Shown in pieces: positions 1 to 9,350 of a DNA stretch of 64,000 bases. A program made the position numbers and the translations under genes. Each line of letters starts with the position of its first letter. Position 1 is the first letter of the stretch. The stretch is from Rubinisphaera margarita (GTDB lineage Bacteria > Planctomycetota > Planctomycetia > Planctomycetales > Planctomycetaceae): positions 124,001 to 188,000 of the forward strand of contig NZ_JAKFGB010000014.1 of NCBI RefSeq assembly GCF_022267515.1, written 5' to 3'. Under the pieces are notes generated by a model, which saw only the letters and a program-made list of their open reading frames with translations, ran no database searches and had not been told where the DNA came from.

Positions 1-2
1 CG

Positions 3-1079
3 GAAGGACGGATCTTTCCCTGCGAAGCCTGCGGGGCGGATGTCGTTTTTCATATCGGCACGCAGCAGCTGAAATGCCCCTATTGCGGGCACGCTCAGGC
101 CTTGACGCTCGGCGAAACCGAGCTGCAGGAACGCGATTACGAAGCGCAGCTGAAGTCGCTTCGCGAGCATCACGAGACCTTCGACTTCGAGACGGGCCTG
201 AAGGAAGTTCGCTGCGACGGTTGTGGCGGGACAGTCGTCTTCGAGGGGAACCTCGCCAGCACCGACTGTCCCTATTGCACATCGCCGATTCAGCTTGAAC
301 ACGTTCACGAAGTCGAGACACGGATCCGTCCCGATGGCGTGCTGCCGTTTCAGGTGGATGAGAAACGGGCCCGAAAATCGCTTCGCGACTGGGTGCAGGG
401 ACTCTGGTTCGCTCCCACCGATTTCCGGGCGGCTGATCTGTCGGGCCGTTTCAGTGGCGTCTATCTGCCTTTCTGGACGTTCGATTCCATGACTTACACG
501 GTGTATTCCGGTCAGCGTGGCGAGACCTACACCGTTCGCGTTGGCACAGGAAAAGACCGACGAACGAAGACCAAGGTCCGCTGGTATCCGGCTTCGGGTG
601 ATTTCCAGCGGTTCTTCGATGATGTACTCGTGATCGCCTGCCGGGAGATGTCGCCCGACCTCATCGCCGGAATGGAACCCTGGCCCCTGTGTCGGGCGAT
701 TCCATTTACGCGGGAAGTCCTTGCCGGCTATCTGGCGCGGACGTACGACACGGAACTCGACGAAGGGTTCCGGGAAGCCCGTCCGCGGATCGAACGGGCC
801 ATCGAAAGCGATGTTCGCCGACGCATTGGCGGGGATCGGCAGAGGATTCACGAGATGAAGGTCGGCTATTCAGCCGTGACGTTCAAATACATGTTCCTGC
901 CGGTCTGGCTGCTTTCCTACAAGTACAAGGACAAGGTGTATCAGGTGATGATCAACGCCGCGACCGGCCGCGTTTCCGGGCGTCGCCCCTGGTCGATGGC
1001 GAAAATTATTCTCACCGTGCTCCTGAACCTCGTCATCGTGCTGACTCTCTGGGGCCTGCTGAGCGCCTTCGCCAGTTGA
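3..1079 (+). CDS. Zinc-ribbon, C-terminally membrane-anchored protein (5' end outside window)
   Basis: The reading frame is open from the first bases of the window, so the gene starts upstream and only its C-terminal part is present. Four Cys pairs are visible: CEAC and CPYCGH in the first 35 residues, then CDGCGG and CPYC about 40 residues later. This suggests two zinc ribbons in tandem. A long soluble region follows, with an Arg/Asp/Glu-rich stretch, and the protein ends in one hydrophobic segment (about the last 25 residues, LTVLLNLVIVLTLWGLL), which should anchor it in the membrane. Similar zinc-ribbon proteins with a terminal membrane segment occur in planctomycetes without known function. 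The function is unknown here; confidence applies to the gene being real. Confidence 0.8.
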   Translation, partial: EGRIFPCEACGADVVFHIGTQQLKCPYCGHAQALTLGETELQERDYEAQLKSLREHHETFDFETGLKEVRCDGCGGTVVFEGNLASTDCPYCTSPIQLEHVHEVETRIRPDGVLPFQVDEKRARKSLRDWVQGLWFAPTDFRAADLSGRFSGVYLPFWTFDSMTYTVYSGQRGETYTVRVGTGKDRRTKTKVRWYPASGDFQRFFDDVLVIACREMSPDLIAGMEPWPLCRAIPFTREVLAGYLARTYDTELDEGFREARPRIERAIESDVRRRIGGDRQRIHEMKVGYSAVTFKYMFLPVWLLSYKYKDKVYQVMINAATGRVSGRRPWSMAKIILTVLLNLVIVLTLWGLLSAFAS

Positions 1080-1404
1080 CCGACGAAAAGTCGCAGGCAG
1101 GGATTGTCGCGAGCCGAAGGCAGCCAGGCTCACGCGAGCGTGGGCATCGCATCGCCGAAAATTCATTGCGATGAGGGGACGTTCCGGTTGCTTTGGGCCC
1201 GAGACCTGGAGCCGAGTTTTCGCTGCTCGTTTCGAGCCGGAACGCCTCGGAATTGTCATTTTTTCCATCGGGCAACACGCATGGCGGAATCGGTGCGCTC
1301 CGCTTAAACTCCCGCCCTCGTCAAATTGCGGCCGCCTGCGCCGTCCTTTCGTATTGAATTCGTTCTCTTCTCCGATCCCCTCTGATTCGATGGAGAGTTT
1401 CTTC
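1080..1404. other. Intergenic gap with one degenerate palindrome
   Basis: No credible gene is seen. At about 1121-1160 there is a degenerate copy of the GCCCACGC..GCGTGGGC palindrome found at 28.8-29.0 kb (GGCTCACGCGAGCGTGGGCATCG). The rest holds nothing recognisable except the ribosome binding site of the next gene (GGAGAG, 1391-1396). Confidence 0.5.
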
Positions 1405-1626
1405 ATGTCTTGGCTGAAACGCTATCCCCGACTTCTGGTAGCGACGCTGACGGTCTCCCTGACCGGCTGCCAGTTGATGCCTCATGCGCTGCAGGGGAAC
1501 CAACTCCGCAAACTCAATCGCGGTCCCGCACTGGGGCGCGACGCCTATAACTTTTCGGTGCCCGATCCGCCGACCTACACGCACAAAGTCGATGGGCTGA
1601 TTTCGCATGATCCGTTTGAAGAATAA
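1405..1626 (+). CDS. Small lipoprotein
   Basis: A 73-residue product with a short basic N-terminus (WLKRYPR), a hydrophobic core and a lipobox ending LTGC near residue 20, so lipidation at that Cys and export are expected. The mature part is only about 50 residues and matches no family I recognise. The ATG at 1405 is chosen because GGAGAG lies 9-10 bases upstream; an in-frame ATG at 1390 would overlap that ribosome binding site. It is followed by another small exported protein and a cell-wall transpeptidase on the same strand, which suggests an envelope role. Confidence 0.7.
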   Translation: MSWLKRYPRLLVATLTVSLTGCQLMPHALQGNQLRKLNRGPALGRDAYNFSVPDPPTYTHKVDGLISHDPFEE

Positions 1627-1672
1627 TCACTCGCGATCGTTGAGTTCGTGAACATCAAGAATGGATGCCGAC

Positions 1673-2020
1673 ATGTTCCCGTTAAAACCTCGCTGCTGGA
1701 GTGGACTCGTTCTTGCTTCCGCCATTGGCGTGAATACCGTGGTGACGATCGCCGCCGAGCCTCCCGTTCGGGATGCTCTATACCGGCCGCAGGAAGCACC
1801 GGTGCGAATTATGCATCTCCCTTCGCAGGGACCGGCTCCGGTCGATTACGCCATCATCCGCGGTTCAGAATCACGACCGAAGTCAGGGGCTCGCTGGTGG
1901 AGTGGACCGAAACCGATTCGCGTCCAGACCGTCACAACACAACGAGAGTTGAGTCCTGTCACGGCCGAGTCAAACCATTCGCTGGTCACCCGGCCCATCA
2001 TGCCGCTGTTCGCCGAATAA
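1673..2020 (+). CDS. Small exported protein of unknown function
   Basis: A 115-residue product (119 if the ATG at 1661 is used). It has a basic start (MFPLKPRCW), a hydrophobic stretch of about 20 residues and a likely signal peptidase I site after TIAAEP. The mature part is rich in Arg, Pro and Ser and has no recognised domain. It lies 46 bases after the lipoprotein and 66 bases before the L,D-transpeptidase, so the three may be one transcript. Function unknown. Confidence 0.6.
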   Translation: MFPLKPRCWSGLVLASAIGVNTVVTIAAEPPVRDALYRPQEAPVRIMHLPSQGPAPVDYAIIRGSESRPKSGARWWSGPKPIRVQTVTTQRELSPVTAESNHSLVTRPIMPLFAE

Positions 2021-2086
2021 GCGATTGCCAGAATGATCCCACAGTTCCCATTGTTCCCTTCGGGTGAAGACAGAACGGAAGCTCCC

Positions 2087-3343
2087 ATGTTCGATGAACG
2101 TCCCTACCGTCAGCAGCCTAAGTCTGTCTGGTCGATCTGGTGGTTCGTGGCCATTATGGCTGCCGGGTTGACCGCCTGGCATCTGGAACTGGTGCCGTTC
2201 AATCCGTTCAAAGCCGAGCAGATCGCCCTGCGGGACCATCCCGTTGAGGAATTCCCGGACAGCTACTCCGAAGAAGAACTCGCCGCGAAATCGACCGACC
2301 GAAGGGCGGGCTACTCTCCAGACACGCCGGACTTCCGCCTCGAGCTCTCCGAATTCCAGCAGGAACCGCCGTCTGAATCCGTCGAGCCGCCAGCGGTGAT
2401 GATCGACTCGGGAGCGGCTACTCAACTCGCGCTGCATCAGTCCGAACCGGACCAGGGCGCGCCGCCCCTTCAGCAGTATCGTCGCGATGAAACTCCGGCC
2501 AGTTCCCGGCTTCCGATGCGAACCGCCGCCGCTCCTCAACAGACCGCGATGCTCGAACCTCAGCAGAACAGCGGCGTCGTGAATGCAGCGGGAACCGTGA
2601 CGCAGTCTCCGGAGCAGACACCACAGCCGATCGTGACCACCTCGGCTGCCGCCCGCGAACCGAATCAGCTTCCGTCCGCGTTCCAGTTGGCCCCGGAAGC
2701 CGAGCAGGATGTACTGCGATTGCGGGAACTTTCCTCGCTCTACTGGCAGAATCCCGATCAGCGAGCCGCGATTGAAGACGAGCTGATGGTGCTCTCGCAC
2801 AAGATCTACTTCACCGATGCGGCTCATTATCTCCCGCCGCACACGGTGCAGCCGAATCAACATCTCGAAACCATTGCCGGCCAGTACGATGTCTCCTGGC
2901 AGTACCTGTCCAGCCTCAACGGTGTCTCTCCTGAGAAGCTGCGAGCCGGTCAGGAGATCAAGATCATTCAGGGCCCTTTCGACGCCGTGGTGGAACTGAG
3001 CCAGATGCGACTCACGATTCACGCTCACGGCTATGTCGTCGCGCACTACCCGATCGGCATCGGCACCAATGGCAGCACGCCAGCCGGCCAGTTCGCGGTT
3101 CTCAACAAGCAGGATAACCCGACTTATTACGGTCCCGAAGGAGTGATCAGCTGCGACGATCCCCAGAACCCGCTGGGTGAGTACTGGATCGACCTCGGCG
3201 ACAGCATCGGCATCCACGGCACGAATGATCCGTCCTCGATCGGAAAAGCCGCCTCCAAAGGCTGCATCCGCATGTACGACGGCGACGTCGCCCAGGTGTT
3301 CGACCTGCTGACAACCTCCAGCCGCGTAGCAATTCGCCCGTAA
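2087..3343 (+). CDS. LysM domain L,D-transpeptidase (YkuD/ErfK type)
   Basis: A 418-residue membrane-anchored protein. One transmembrane segment (about residues 15-33) is followed by a long Pro/Gln/Ser-rich linker. A LysM module follows near residues 250-298 (HTVQPNQHLETIAGQYDVSW), then a C-terminal YkuD catalytic domain. The active-site motif is complete: HGTND for the histidine and SKGCIRM for the catalytic cysteine and arginine. The family forms 3-3 peptidoglycan cross-links or attaches proteins to the wall. The ATG at 2087 has GGAAG upstream and puts the transmembrane segment near the N-terminus; the longer frame from 2033 lacks that signal. Planctomycetes were once thought to lack peptidoglycan, so a complete catalytic motif is informative. 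Confidence 0.88.
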   Translation: MFDERPYRQQPKSVWSIWWFVAIMAAGLTAWHLELVPFNPFKAEQIALRDHPVEEFPDSYSEEELAAKSTDRRAGYSPDTPDFRLELSEFQQEPPSESVEPPAVMIDSGAATQLALHQSEPDQGAPPLQQYRRDETPASSRLPMRTAAAPQQTAMLEPQQNSGVVNAAGTVTQSPEQTPQPIVTTSAAAREPNQLPSAFQLAPEAEQDVLRLRELSSLYWQNPDQRAAIEDELMVLSHKIYFTDAAHYLPPHTVQPNQHLETIAGQYDVSWQYLSSLNGVSPEKLRAGQEIKIIQGPFDAVVELSQMRLTIHAHGYVVAHYPIGIGTNGSTPAGQFAVLNKQDNPTYYGPEGVISCDDPQNPLGEYWIDLGDSIGIHGTNDPSSIGKAASKGCIRMYDGDVAQVFDLLTTSSRVAIRP

Positions 3344-3357
3344 GCCGCGACATGGCC

Positions 3358-3384
3358 GTCGCTCACGCTTTGGGTTGGGATGCT
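3358..3384. repeat. Single copy of the CGCTCACGCTT-GGGTTGGGAT repeat
   Basis: Fifteen bases after the transpeptidase stop lies GTCGCTCACGCTTTGGGTTGGGA. It is half of the inverted pair at 45464-45541, and a third degenerate copy lies at about 26453-26476. It is a dispersed intergenic repeat. Confidence 0.55.
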
Positions 3385-3427
3385 GTTCGCGACGCGAGTT
3401 GACGTTTTGAGGATCGAACCAGTTTCC

Positions 3428-4051
3428 ATGCCTGATATCAAAGCCTGTATCTTCGACATGGGAAAGGTGCTCGTACATTTTTCTCACGATCAGATGCTCG
3501 ACCAGATGGCGGCTCTCTGCAACTGCGAAGCCGCCTATCTGCGAACCGTGCTGTTCGATTCCGGTCTGCTGCTCGAATACGAACGCGGCGCACACACCGA
3601 AGAACAGATTCACGAACTGATTCAATCACGGCTCGGCTGCACGGTGGATCGCGATCATCTGGAAGATGCGGCGGCGAGAATCTTCAGCGAGAACGAAGAC
3701 ATCGTTCCGCTCATCCGCGAACTGAAGGCGGCTGGCTTTCCGCTCGTGCTGCTGTCGAACACGAGCCGGATTCATTTCGAGTTCATCCGTCGCGAGTTCT
3801 CGATTCTGCACGAGTTCGATCACTACGTCCTTTCGTACGAAGCGAAAATGCTCAAGCCCGATCCGGGCATCTACGAACTCGCCGTCGCCGCGACAGGCTA
3901 CGCGGCAGAGAATTGCTTCTTCACCGATGACATTGCCGAGAATGTAATCGCTGCACGAGAGACTGGACTGCAGTCTGAAGTTTTCACCGACGCGGCGGCT
4001 CTCAGAAGTCACCTTCGATCGTTGGGACTTCCGCTCTCCTCCGGAATGTGA
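3428..4051 (+). CDS. HAD-superfamily phosphatase, subfamily IA
   Basis: A 207-residue haloacid-dehalogenase-like hydrolase. Motif I is FDMGKVL (Asp nucleophile; the usual FDxGxV form of the YihX-like group), motif II is LLSNTS, motif III has the Lys of KPDPGIYE, and motif IV is FFTDD. Between motifs I and II is an alpha-helical cap of the type found in YihX-like sugar phosphatases. The substrate cannot be read from the sequence. The ATG at 3428 is chosen because motif I follows after nine residues; the longer frame from 3380 adds an atypical extension. Confidence 0.85.
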   Translation: MPDIKACIFDMGKVLVHFSHDQMLDQMAALCNCEAAYLRTVLFDSGLLLEYERGAHTEEQIHELIQSRLGCTVDRDHLEDAAARIFSENEDIVPLIRELKAAGFPLVLLSNTSRIHFEFIRREFSILHEFDHYVLSYEAKMLKPDPGIYELAVAATGYAAENCFFTDDIAENVIAARETGLQSEVFTDAAALRSHLRSLGLPLSSGM

Positions 4052-4137
4052 GAACATGAGGCTCTGGAATCGACGTTGTAGATTCAACGTCGGACTTTCA
4101 TGATGAGTCGGGCCTCAGCTCAACCGATGGAGTGCAC

Positions 4138-5247
4138 ATGATTGTTGGCGTCCCCCGTGAAGTGAAGACCGACGAGTACCGTGTGGCGATGCTGCCGGTC
4201 GGTGTGCAGGAGTTGACCCGCCGCGGACATCAGGTCCTGGTGCAGAGCGGTGCGGGAGCCGGAAGCGGCCTGCCCGACGAAGCCTACGCCACCAACGGAG
4301 CCGAGATTGTTCCGACCGCGAAAGAAGTCTTCGCGAACGCGGAACTGATCGTGAAGGTCAAGGAGCCGCTCCAGGAAGAGTGGCCGCTGCTTCGCGAAGG
4401 ACAGATCGTCTTCACGTATTTCCATCTGGCTTCGAGTCGCAAGCTGACCGACGCGCTGCTTGAGACAGGCTCGATCGCCGTTGCCTACGAAACACTGAAG
4501 GGGCCAAACGGAAACCTCCCTCTGCTCACGCCCATGAGCGAAGTCGCCGGACGGATGAGCGTTCAGGAAGGAGCCAAGTACCTCGAACGCCCCCAGGAAG
4601 GCCGCGGAATACTCTTGGGCGGAGTGCCCGGGGTGGCCCCCGCTCATATCGTGATTCTTGGTGGCGGCGTCGTGGGCAAGAACGCGGCTCAGATTGCCGC
4701 CGGCTTTCAGGCTGACGTGGTGATTCTCGACGTGAACGTCGACCGGTTGCGGTATCTCGAAGATATCATGCCGCCTAACGTGAACACGCTCTTCAGTGAT
4801 CGGCACAACCTTCAGGAGCAGATTCAACGGGCCGACCTGATCATCGGCTGCGTTCTCATTCCGGGAGCGAAAGCTCCGCAACTTGTGCTGGCCGATGACC
4901 TGAAGCGAATGAAAGCGGGAGCCGTAATTATCGATGTCGCCATCGATCAGGGCGGCTGCATTGAAACGTCCCGTCCGACCACGCATTCCGAACCAACTTA
5001 CATTATCGACGATGTGGTCCACTACTGTGTGGCCAACATGCCGGGCGCGGTGGGGCGTACGAGCACCTATGCGCTCTGCAACGTGACATTCCCCTACGTC
5101 GCCCAGATCGCCGACGGCGGCCTGCAGCGACCAGGCGAACTGTCACCAGAGATGAAATCGGCCGTCAACATCTGGCAGGGCAAGCTGACCAACCAGGCCG
5201 TCGCCGACGCCTTCGACCTTCCCTGCCAGGAGATTACCCGCCTGTAA
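4138..5247 (+). CDS. ald: Alanine dehydrogenase
   Basis: A 369-residue enzyme, the usual length for Ald, which interconverts L-alanine and pyruvate plus ammonia with NAD. The N-terminus IVGVPREVKTDEYRVA matches the family. The catalytic Lys lies in VKVKEP (near residue 75) and the catalytic His in YFHLAS (near 96). The NAD-binding Rossmann motif is ILGGGVVGKNAA with the acidic residue of VVILDVN at the end of the second strand. The ATG at 4138 has GGAG 6 bases upstream; an in-frame GTG lies two codons earlier. The gene is followed by a strong terminator. Confidence 0.95.
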   Translation: MIVGVPREVKTDEYRVAMLPVGVQELTRRGHQVLVQSGAGAGSGLPDEAYATNGAEIVPTAKEVFANAELIVKVKEPLQEEWPLLREGQIVFTYFHLASSRKLTDALLETGSIAVAYETLKGPNGNLPLLTPMSEVAGRMSVQEGAKYLERPQEGRGILLGGVPGVAPAHIVILGGGVVGKNAAQIAAGFQADVVILDVNVDRLRYLEDIMPPNVNTLFSDRHNLQEQIQRADLIIGCVLIPGAKAPQLVLADDLKRMKAGAVIIDVAIDQGGCIETSRPTTHSEPTYIIDDVVHYCVANMPGAVGRTSTYALCNVTFPYVAQIADGGLQRPGELSPEMKSAVNIWQGKLTNQAVADAFDLPCQEITRL

Positions 5248-5291
5248 GGGTTCCCTCGCGCCGGCATCCCGCCGTCGATGCCGGCGCATAG

Positions 5292-5321
5292 AAAAGCTCA
5301 CGCGGTTGCGTGAGCTTTTTT
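5292..5321. terminator. Rho-independent terminator, bidirectional
   Basis: A perfect 12-bp inverted repeat (AAAAGCTCACGC, loop GGTT, GCGTGAGCTTTT) followed by further T residues, 45 bases after the ald stop. The A-run on the left arm gives a T-run on the other strand, so it should also end the convergent tad transcript whose last gene ends at 5342. Confidence 0.92.
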
Positions 5322-5341
5322 CATGAATTCGTGGGCCGTCG

Positions 5342-6721
5342 TTACGGGGTAAACCGCTGGCCTTCCTGGACGCCCTCGACGTCCTGCTGGAACTGCTGGA
5401 TTCCGCCCCCTTCGAAGAAGTCGGAGAGTTCAACCACGGCCGGGCCGAGCAGGAACAGGTACACAGCCGGCATCAAACAGAGCACGGTTGGGAACAGCAG
5501 TTTGAAGGTCGCGGCATTGGCCTTCTGGTCGGCTCGCTGCTGCAGGGTGGCCCGCATGGCGTCGGAGTACTCGGTCAGCGAGTCGCTCACGTTCGTTCCC
5601 ATGCGTTCGGTCTGAATCAGCAGGGTTGAGAGCGAATGCAGTTCCGGCACGTTGACGCGATTGTTCAGGTTCACCAGGGCGTGCTCGGTCGTGCTCAAGT
5701 CGGCCTGTTGGGCCACGATGCGCAGTTCTTCCGCCATCGCCGGGTAGGTTTCCGAGATTTCCCACGAAACACGCCCCAGAGCGGCTCGCAAAGTCATTCC
5801 CTGACTCACGCACATGTTGAGCAGGTCAATCACGTCCGGCAGAGCCTGTTCGATCTCGCGGCGACGCTTAGCGGCTTTCGAACGAATATAGATTCGAGGA
5901 AGGGCCCATCCCAGGATTGCGCCAACAATCAGCAGGATCAGGAACACCGGTTCCAGAGCCGGCGGCCCGAGAACGAACAACGCACCGAAGAAGAGGATCG
6001 GAGCGATCAACGAGACGTACCGCAGAGCGGCGAAGTTTTCGTAGGCATGAGGCGTGTAGTGACCCGCTTCCATCAGGTCGTTCTTCAGCGACTTCTTCCG
6101 CTCTTCCGTTTCCGGCATCATTGCGGCCAGAGTCGGTGTGAGGTTGGAACCCCAGCGATAGTCCCCACGATCGGCGAAAGGAACATCACCCGGCTCGACC
6201 TGCGGCAGATCAACCTGTTGTCCAGTGATCGGCTTGCCGAACAAGGAACGAGAGGTCCAACTCCGCTGTTTGTCGGTATAACGATGAGCGGCTTCCGAGG
6301 ACCGGACCACGAACTGTTCCTGACCGGAGGGCTGAGCCTCGGCTCGCATTGCTTCCTGCTGCTCGCGTTGAGCGTCGACGCGAGCGGGAGATTCCGCATC
6401 ATCGCGTTCATCGTGAAAGACAGAGTCGACCGCGGGAGCGAGCGGATCGGTCGTCGACTCATCCCGCAGCAGAGACTTGCCACGATTCACGGCTGAGTCT
6501 TCTGACGACAGAACCAGCGAAGGTTTGTCCGTTTCGGTCGCCCGATCGGGTTTCGATCGTTTGCGATCGTCCTTCGATCCCGTTCCCAGCAGAGCCCGGA
6601 AAAGCCGGACTGCAAGCAGGATCGCGAGCAGGACGCTGGCGGCAATGAAGAGCCAGACCACGATCTGGAACAGGGAAACCCCGCCGATGATTGTGTCTCG
6701 CAGAAATTGTTGAATATCCAT
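5342..6721 (-). CDS. tadC: Tad secretion inner-membrane protein TadC (type II secretion F domain)
   Basis: A 459-residue polytopic protein. One membrane segment lies at about residues 13-40. A long charged, low-complexity cytoplasmic stretch (about 45-200, rich in Ser, Asp, Arg) follows, then two hydrophobic segments near 235-280, a T2SSF domain containing the typical ALPDVIDLLNMCVSQGMTL, and a last membrane segment (LLFPTVLCLMPAVYLFLLGP). TadC with TadB forms the platform that the CpaF ATPase acts on. It is the last gene of the cluster, 123 bases after tadB. The charged N-terminal insertion makes it longer than typical TadC (about 300 residues). Confidence 0.88.
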   Translation of the reverse strand: MDIQQFLRDTIIGGVSLFQIVVWLFIAASVLLAILLAVRLFRALLGTGSKDDRKRSKPDRATETDKPSLVLSSEDSAVNRGKSLLRDESTTDPLAPAVDSVFHDERDDAESPARVDAQREQQEAMRAEAQPSGQEQFVVRSSEAAHRYTDKQRSWTSRSLFGKPITGQQVDLPQVEPGDVPFADRGDYRWGSNLTPTLAAMMPETEERKKSLKNDLMEAGHYTPHAYENFAALRYVSLIAPILFFGALFVLGPPALEPVFLILLIVGAILGWALPRIYIRSKAAKRRREIEQALPDVIDLLNMCVSQGMTLRAALGRVSWEISETYPAMAEELRIVAQQADLSTTEHALVNLNNRVNVPELHSLSTLLIQTERMGTNVSDSLTEYSDAMRATLQQRADQKANAATFKLLFPTVLCLMPAVYLFLLGPAVVELSDFFEGGGIQQFQQDVEGVQEGQRFTP

Positions 6722-6844
6722 TGTCGTTCATCCGTCGGCTAAGCCGGTCAGTGTCGATTGAACTGGAGTTGACTGTCTTGGTATCGCTTCGGGTCACTCT
6801 CAGATCGAGTACTTCAAACCTGAGAGCTTGTGACCCGGATTCTA

Positions 6845-7711
6845 TCAGGTGTTCTGTGTGTTCCCGAGGACTCGCCAGATCCAGATGGCCCCCACGATCT
6901 CAAGAACAATGCCGCTCATGGTGATGAAGAAGCCCCAGTTGGAGGCCATCAGCCGCGAGAGGTAGGTCGGATCGCGGAAGATAAAGAACGCCAGGATCGC
7001 GGGCGGCAGCAGAATCATCAGTACGGCTGTCGCACGGCTACCAGCCGTAATGGCTCGCAGGCGTCCCAGGAACATCGATCGATCGCGAAGGGTTTTGGCC
7101 AGACGTTCGAGCACGCGGACCAGGTCACCCCCGGTCTGCTGGTGCACGCTCAGAGCGGTCGCGAGAATTCGCAGGCCGTTCACGCCGGTTCGCTCCGGTA
7201 ATTCGTAAAGAGCTTCGTTCATCGTCACGCCCATCTGCAGCTTGCGGACGCAGTTCTCCATCTCGGTTCCGAGCGGGGCAGGGGTGTCCTCGGCAACCAT
7301 CGCGAGACACTGATCCAGACTGCGACCAGTACGGGCGGCCCGGGCCAGCTCGTCGATCATCGGCGGCAACTGATTCAGAATCTGCGACTGACGACGAGAC
7401 CGCATGAACATCAGGATGCCGATCGGAATCCCGAATCCCAGCACGACGCCGATGGCGGTTGCCAGAGGATCTTCCAGAAGGACGAAGATCAGGCCGCCGA
7501 CCAGGAGGGCGAACAGCATGCAGGACATGAGAGCCGCAACCGGCGACATCTCCACCCCCGACTGCACCATCAGCCGGTCGAACCAGCCGTTGACGCTGTT
7601 CGCGGCATTGGGCGGGGCATCGGGTTCGGCGAACCGGTCCTGAGGTTTCAGGATGTCGGCGAATTCCGGCCGGGGTGAAATTGTTGTCCGTTGTGGATAT
7701 CCAGTGGCCAT
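6845..7711 (-). CDS. tadB: Tad secretion inner-membrane protein TadB (type II secretion F domain)
   Basis: A 288-residue protein with two close membrane segments (about residues 62-100), a cytoplasmic T2SSF domain starting with the family-typical LPPMIDELARAARTGRSL, and two C-terminal membrane segments. It lies directly downstream of cpaF, as in Tad loci generally, but with a 197-base gap that carries a pair of dispersed palindromes. The ATG has AAGGTG upstream. Confidence 0.88.
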   Translation of the reverse strand: MATGYPQRTTISPRPEFADILKPQDRFAEPDAPPNAANSVNGWFDRLMVQSGVEMSPVAALMSCMLFALLVGGLIFVLLEDPLATAIGVVLGFGIPIGILMFMRSRRQSQILNQLPPMIDELARAARTGRSLDQCLAMVAEDTPAPLGTEMENCVRKLQMGVTMNEALYELPERTGVNGLRILATALSVHQQTGGDLVRVLERLAKTLRDRSMFLGRLRAITAGSRATAVLMILLPPAILAFFIFRDPTYLSRLMASNWGFFITMSGIVLEIVGAIWIWRVLGNTQNT

Positions 7712-7809
7712 CGCGGCACCTTTTTGATTTTAAGAAGACCGGTTTCCCAGTCAGTTCAATCCATTCTGTCCGCTGTCAACTGTCGTTGAGTTCTCAGTCC
7801 GTCGGTCCG

Positions 7810-7896
7810 TCGGGAGCCGCTGGCTTCGCCAGTGCCCGACTTATGGGCGACGTGTAATCGCTTTCGAGAACGCACTGGCAGAGCCAGTGGCACCCT
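7810..7896. repeat. Paired CACTGGC/GCCAGTG palindrome between tadB and cpaF
   Basis: Two short hairpins, GCTGGC-TTC-GCCAG and CACTGGC-AGA-GCCAGTG, are separated by about 37 bases; the second runs into GGCACCC. The same paired arrangement occurs at 46.54-46.61, 56.53-56.60 and 59.48-59.56 kb. It lies inside the tad transcription unit. Confidence 0.75.
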
Positions 7897-7908
7897 TTGT
7901 GGTCGTAA

Positions 7909-9264
7909 TTACTTGCGGTCGTGAATCGTGTATTCGCCGCCGGCGATGAGTTCGCGGGCGGTGAACAGTTCCATCGGCACTTCGTGGCCAATCGTGGCCA
8001 TGCGACGGATACATTCCGGTTCGTAACCTGTGGCGTAAAAGGCTCCCTCGGCGTAACCGTCGGAGCTGACGCCCGTCATCCGATAGACGAAGATGTCTTC
8101 CACGTTGTATTCCCCTTCACGGGTTCCGGCGACTTCCGAGATACGCATCACTTTACGCTCGCCCGTGCTGAGACGGGAGACGTGAACCAGGATGTGCAGA
8201 GCCGAAGCGATGTAGCGTCGGGCGACATCGGGAGTCAGATCTGCTCCGGACAGAGCGATCATCAATTCGAGTCGTTCCAGGGCATCGCGTGTATCGTTGG
8301 CGTGAACGGTGCTCATAGAACCGTCGTGCCCGGTGTTCATGGCCTGGAGCATGTCGAGGACTTCGCTACCACGCGCTTCGCCGACGATGATCCGGTCCGG
8401 CCGCATACGCAGACTGTTTCGGAGCAGCTCACGCTGGGTGATGGCTCCGCGACCTTCAACGTTCGGCAGTCGCGTTTCCAGTCCGACGACATCGGCCTGA
8501 CGCAGCTGAAGTTCCTGAGTTTCTTCAATCGTGATCACACGCTCGGTCAGCGGGATGAAGCGGCTCAGCTGGTTGAGGAGTGTCGTTTTACCGGCACCCG
8601 TTCCCCCGCTCAGCAGGACGTTCATGCGACCTTTGACACAGGCGATGAGGAAGTCGGCCATCTCGCGAGTCAGCGAGCGACTGCGAACCATGTCTTCAAA
8701 CTCGACGGCGACCGAACTGAATCGACGAATGGAAAGCGTTGGGCCCCGGTTCGTCAGCGGCGGAATGACCGCGTGCAGACGAGAGCCATCCGGCAGCTTG
8801 GCGTCGACCATCGGCGAGACTTCGTCGATACGACGACCGGCTCGACCGACGAGTCGCTGAATCAGGTGCAGCAGGTGATTGTCATCGGCGAAGCGAACGT
8901 CGGTTCGTTCCAGGCGACCGCGGCGTTCAACGAACACCGTGTCGGCTCCGTTAACGAGCACGTCGCTCACTTCCGGATCGTTCATCAACGGTTCGAGCGG
9001 ACCGAAGCCGTACATCTCGTCCATAATCTCGTTGACCATCTGCTCCCGTTCCGATTCCGGAAGGTAAGCCGAGTGCATGTCGCAGAGATGAGCGGCGAGT
9101 GCCCGCAGCTGCTTGCGGAGTTCGTGCTCGGGCAGCTGACCGGCTTTGGAGAGATCCATCGCGTCGATCATCTGACGGTGCAGACGAGTCTTCAGCTGCT
9201 GAAATGCGCGCTTCGATTCGGCATTTGAATCCTGGTCGTAACCGGTGTCAGTCGCGAAGGCCAT
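7909..9264 (-). CDS. cpaF: Tad secretion ATPase CpaF/TadA
   Basis: A 451-residue secretion ATPase of the type II/IV superfamily that powers pilus assembly. It has the Walker A motif SGGTGAGKTTLLNQL, an Asp box (TIEETQELQL), Walker B (DRIIVGEARGSEVLDMLQ) and a His box (GHDGSMSTVHAN). The N-terminal helical region and the DVLVNGADTVFVE segment are typical of CpaF. The start has GAGGA upstream. It lies 86 bases downstream of the TadG-like gene, so translation from the shared tad transcript is likely. Confidence 0.95.
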   Translation of the reverse strand: MAFATDTGYDQDSNAESKRAFQQLKTRLHRQMIDAMDLSKAGQLPEHELRKQLRALAAHLCDMHSAYLPESEREQMVNEIMDEMYGFGPLEPLMNDPEVSDVLVNGADTVFVERRGRLERTDVRFADDNHLLHLIQRLVGRAGRRIDEVSPMVDAKLPDGSRLHAVIPPLTNRGPTLSIRRFSSVAVEFEDMVRSRSLTREMADFLIACVKGRMNVLLSGGTGAGKTTLLNQLSRFIPLTERVITIEETQELQLRQADVVGLETRLPNVEGRGAITQRELLRNSLRMRPDRIIVGEARGSEVLDMLQAMNTGHDGSMSTVHANDTRDALERLELMIALSGADLTPDVARRYIASALHILVHVSRLSTGERKVMRISEVAGTREGEYNVEDIFVYRMTGVSSDGYAEGAFYATGYEPECIRRMATIGHEVPMELFTARELIAGGEYTIHDRK

Positions 9265-9350
9265 GATGAAAAATCCTCAAAAGTTCCTGGACTTCCCGTC
9301 ATCTCGACAGGAGGACATGGGAGATATGGGGCGGCGAAATGCCGGGTCCC

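Noticed and set aside
1970..3625. 551-residue open frame on the minus strand
   Set aside because: It lies fully antisense to the L,D-transpeptidase and HAD genes, has no ribosome binding site and a low-complexity Arg/His/Gly composition typical of shadow frames in GC-rich DNA.
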